NCBI GenBank assembly: GCA_905331475.1
Contig: CAJNYU010000165.1
Coordinates: forward strand, 1-64,000
Direction: 5' to 3'
Source of the DNA: Rotaria socialis
Lineage: Eukaryota; Rotifera; Eurotatoria; Philodinida; Philodinidae
DNA length: 64,000 bases
The number at the start of each line of letters is the position of its first letter. Position 1 is the first letter of the stretch. The notes under the pieces are model-generated. The model saw nothing but the letters and a program-made list of their open reading frames with translations. It searched no databases and was not told the DNA's origin. Position numbers and translations under genes: made by a program. Below, piece by piece: positions 61,165 to 64,000 of this stretch.

Positions 61165-62337
61165 GATGACGGCTTACAATGTTCTATGCTACGTTCAAAT
61201 ATATATCATTCGATTTGTTGGCTATTGTATCGTTGTCATCGGCCTTTTTTTTACCGTTGCTACTCTTAAAATCTACCAGTCCTGAAGAAAAGAAAGAAAA
61301 AAAAACCTTCTTTTTTACTGCCTACATAATAGTAATAAAATGGATGATTTTCCTTGGTAACAAGAAATAAATGGTTGAATAAGGTTTAGTTTTTGATAAC
61401 CTTTACATACTCTGATTTTTTTCATATTTTATCATAAAATATCGTGATTGACGAATATAATAAACATTTCTCGTTATTTCGTGAGAAAAAAAAAATTTAT
61501 TTTTTACCACATTTTCATTGGATTTTAGATAGACCAATCAAAGCTTTGGACTCGACACAGATGAGTTAAAAGATAATAATTCATTCGTTTTTTCAATACT
61601 AGTTCATAGGGTTTTTTCAGGCATGTTTATTTATTTTTTTGTTTCGATAGAATTTGTTTAGTTGTTGGTCAGAATGAAAAAATGAAAATGTTGTCTTCTA
61701 TTCATTCAACATGGTTTTACTGAAAATTTGAGAAAAAAAGTCGGCACGTGAATTATTCGTAATTAAACAAGTTAATGAAAACTGAATAGTTTTCGAAAAA
61801 ATAATATAAAAGAAATGATCATAAGAACCATCTAGAAATAATTGATTTATTAATCAAATATCAATGGGTCGAAGTTTGTCTTCTTTTTTATTAATAAATG
61901 ATTGTCACCTGTTTAAGATTTCAATCGCACTATGTTTGTTCGAATCTCGATTCGACTTCATTGTATAGATTCTGTACTGAACGATGGTCTTCATTTTAAA
62001 GTTTTGAGTCATTAATAAGATGATTATCAAGATTTTCTGGGAAATATTAATTTATGATATATATTAAATCGCAAACCTCATATATTCCGAACTGATAATC
62101 AAATAAAAATCAATCTTAATAGAAGGATTTACAGGATAATTCAGATTCCAATAAATTCTAACCTTAGAATATCTTATGGACTAGGAATAATTCTTGAGAC
62201 GATAGAAATAGTTTTCATTCAATACGAGAAGATATACTTATTTGAGTTCATTGTGTTTTTCGTTTAATACTAGAATGAGTTTTTTTTACAGATTAATAGA
62301 TTTAACGAATATTTACTCAATTATAGATAGTTACATA
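61165..62337. other. Shared upstream region of the divergent ZDHHC17 and VPS26 genes
   Basis: About 1.2 kb of AT-rich DNA separates the two start codons and must contain both promoters. A polypyrimidine tract ending in ACAG lies at 62,281-62,291, 46 bases before the VPS26 start. The frame at 61,179-61,370 is not supported. Confidence 0.6.
62281..62291 (+). promoter_or_regulatory. Acceptor-like polypyrimidine-ACAG upstream of VPS26
   Basis: TTTTTTTACAG has the shape of a 3' splice site and lies 46 bases before the start codon, with no obvious nearby donor. It could end a 5' UTR intron or serve as a spliced-leader addition site. Confidence 0.35.
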
Positions 62338-64000
62338 ATGGACATATTAGGTTTAGGATCAAAAGTTGACGCAGATTTTATTCTTGATCCAAAAGGTCAA
62401 CGAAAACAAGTTGACGTCAAAATTGATGAAACTAAACGATCGTCACAATACGTTTACTACAATGGAGAAGATGTTGCTGGCACGGTAAAAATAAAAACAT
62501 ATGTTTAGTAAACTGCATGATTGTTATTGGAAATATATTTAGGTACAAATAAAATTAAAGAAAAATAGTAAAGTAGAACATCAAGGAATTCGATTGGAAT
62601 TCGTTGGACAAATCGGTTAGTATAGTTACAATCGAAAGTTTAGAATGTCTATGATAAAATTAAATATTCATAAAAAATAGTGGAATTTTATTTTAAAAGT
62701 CAATTATATATGACAGGGTTTCAAATATCAAGGGAGCGCTTCTTTTTAATATATTTCAATAGTCTGATTATTTTTTCATCTGTTTTATCGATTATTATAC
62801 TTTGCCATTTTAATTCTCTAGAAACTATCTGTTTCTGAATACCCAAGTTAATTTAAAAGTACATTTTTATTCTTAGAACTGTATGTTATGTACAAATCTG
62901 AATTATAAGGGTCATCTCATTCAATGTAGTCTGTTAGTTTTAGAAGAACATTGAGAAATCTACACAAATAAATATTGGATTAAAAAAATAAACCCAATTC
63001 TATTATGGAGACTACGGTACATAATTTATCTCTAAGAACTGATTTCTCAAAAACTCACATTCCAACCTAATGAAAATAAATTTTGTTATTTTCACCTGAA
63101 GAGTTTGTTGGAGGAAAATGATGTATTGAAGTGGAATAGTCCTTTCTGTTGTTCAAAAAATGGCTTACATCTTATTATGTACACGGCACTCATTAAAATA
63201 TTCGAGTTGAATATCCAGAAGATAAGAACGATTTCACTATTTCCTATGTTTGTTTTCTTTCAACTAGATAAAATTTTGCAAATACACTCTCTTCAGTACA
63301 GGTCGTGCGTACTCTATTTTAAATCAAATCCATTAATCGTTCGAAATGCATATTGGGAATTTTGAAAAATGACAGAACGAATTGTTTTGCCTGTGATGCG
63401 ATTCATGAATCTAAATAGAAAACAGTCACAAACACGTTTCATTTTGTTTTTAAAGAATGATATTCTCTATCGTCCTGAATAATCATACAGAATTATGATT
63501 TACGATTCTAGAAATTGAAAAACTTGATAGTCGCTTTTTTCGCAACACTGTTGAGTCGTTGCTCTCAATACGGTTAATCGGTTTATAGGCTTTCTTTTAT
63601 AAGAACTATTTTTGATTAATTTTAATTTTACAGAAATGCTCAGTGATCGTAGTACTATCCATGAGTTTACAAATCTAACGAAATTACTTGCATTTCCTGG
63701 CGAATTAACTGAAAATGTATCAATGGATTTTGATTTTTTAAATGTTGAAAAACCCTATGAATCTTACATGGGTATCAATATTAAACTAAGGTAATTTATT
63801 TATTTTGAAAAAAAGGAAAAACAAATAATCATAAACGGTTTTAGATACTTTCTTCGTTTAACAATCATAAAACGTTTTTCTAATAATGTCTTCGAACGTG
63901 ATATATGTGTTCAACAGCTATCACAATATCCTGAAATAAATAATAGTATTAAGATGGAGGTTGGCATTGAAGATTGTTTACATATTGAATTCGAATACAA
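62338..64000 (+). CDS. VPS26: VPS26 retromer subunit, truncated by the window end
   Basis: Exons 62338-62484, 62543-62615, 63634-63790 and 63845-64000 (continuing) join in phase. They give the first 177 residues: VDADFILDPKGQRKQVD, EHQGIRLEFVGQIEMLSDRS, HEFTNLTKLLAFPGELTENV, NVEKPYESYMGINIKLRYFL, and NNSIKMEVGIEDCLHIEFEY. These follow the arrestin-like VPS26 sequence closely, including the invariant VEKPYESY and SIKMEVGIEDCLHIEFEY. VPS26 binds VPS35 in the retromer that retrieves cargo from endosomes to the Golgi and plasma membrane. ATG 62338 (MDILGLG) matches the family start better than two upstream in-frame Met codons. The second intron is 1,018 nt and the others are 54-58 nt. Confidence 0.97.

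Noticed and set aside
62242..62337. Upstream in-frame Met codons extending VPS26
   Set aside because: The extension includes an acceptor-like site and has no counterpart in VPS26 proteins, while ATG 62338 matches the family start.

Overview
The window looks like nuclear DNA of a small-genome invertebrate. It is AT-rich, the genes are split by many short GT-AG introns (mostly 42-60 nt), and every recognisable protein is a metazoan housekeeping or signalling protein. The short introns, a TIR/helical-repeat gene and many small foldback elements would fit a bdelloid rotifer, but that is an inference, not something the sequence proves.

Layout. Bases 1-9,289 hold no convincing gene. They are a repeat-rich stretch: a 41-bp tandem array, a 60-bp tandem array, several foldback (long inverted-repeat) elements and one end of a Tc1-like transposon. 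Bases 9,290-20,822 carry three minus-strand genes in a row: a BRAP/IMP-type RING ubiquitin ligase, a helical-TIR-SAM gene broken by two in-frame stop codons, and a protein with three KH-like domains. Bases 20,823-26,297 are gene-poor, with one possible coding relic. Bases 26,298-34,628 carry a plus-strand N4BP2 homologue (P-loop kinase fold, CUE-like segments, Smr domain). A UBE2K (E2-25K) gene follows at 37,036-38,053, and an intronless 116-residue unknown at 40,660-41,010. Bases 41,011-52,097 are gene-poor, with a GC-richer repeat near 43 kb and a possible orphan first exon at 45.4 kb. A DIRAS-type small GTPase lies at 52,098-54,047. A minus-strand ZDHHC17/HIP14-like ankyrin-DHHC acyltransferase (56,134-61,164) is divergent from a VPS26 retromer gene that starts at 62,338 and runs off the right edge.

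The genes do not form one pathway. BRAP, UBE2K and N4BP2 all touch ubiquitin biology. DIRAS, ZDHHC17 and VPS26 concern membrane-anchored signalling, palmitoylation and endosomal sorting.

The most unusual items are the TIR gene with two same-frame nonsense codons and a CaaX-like tail beyond the second; the substituted zinc-binding cysteine in the DHHC enzyme; the altered NKxD motif and long tail of the DIRAS protein; the triple KH-like protein with only one intact GxxG loop; and foldback elements that share CCC-starting termini. Exon borders were read by eye from splice sites and frame continuity and may be off by a base in places.
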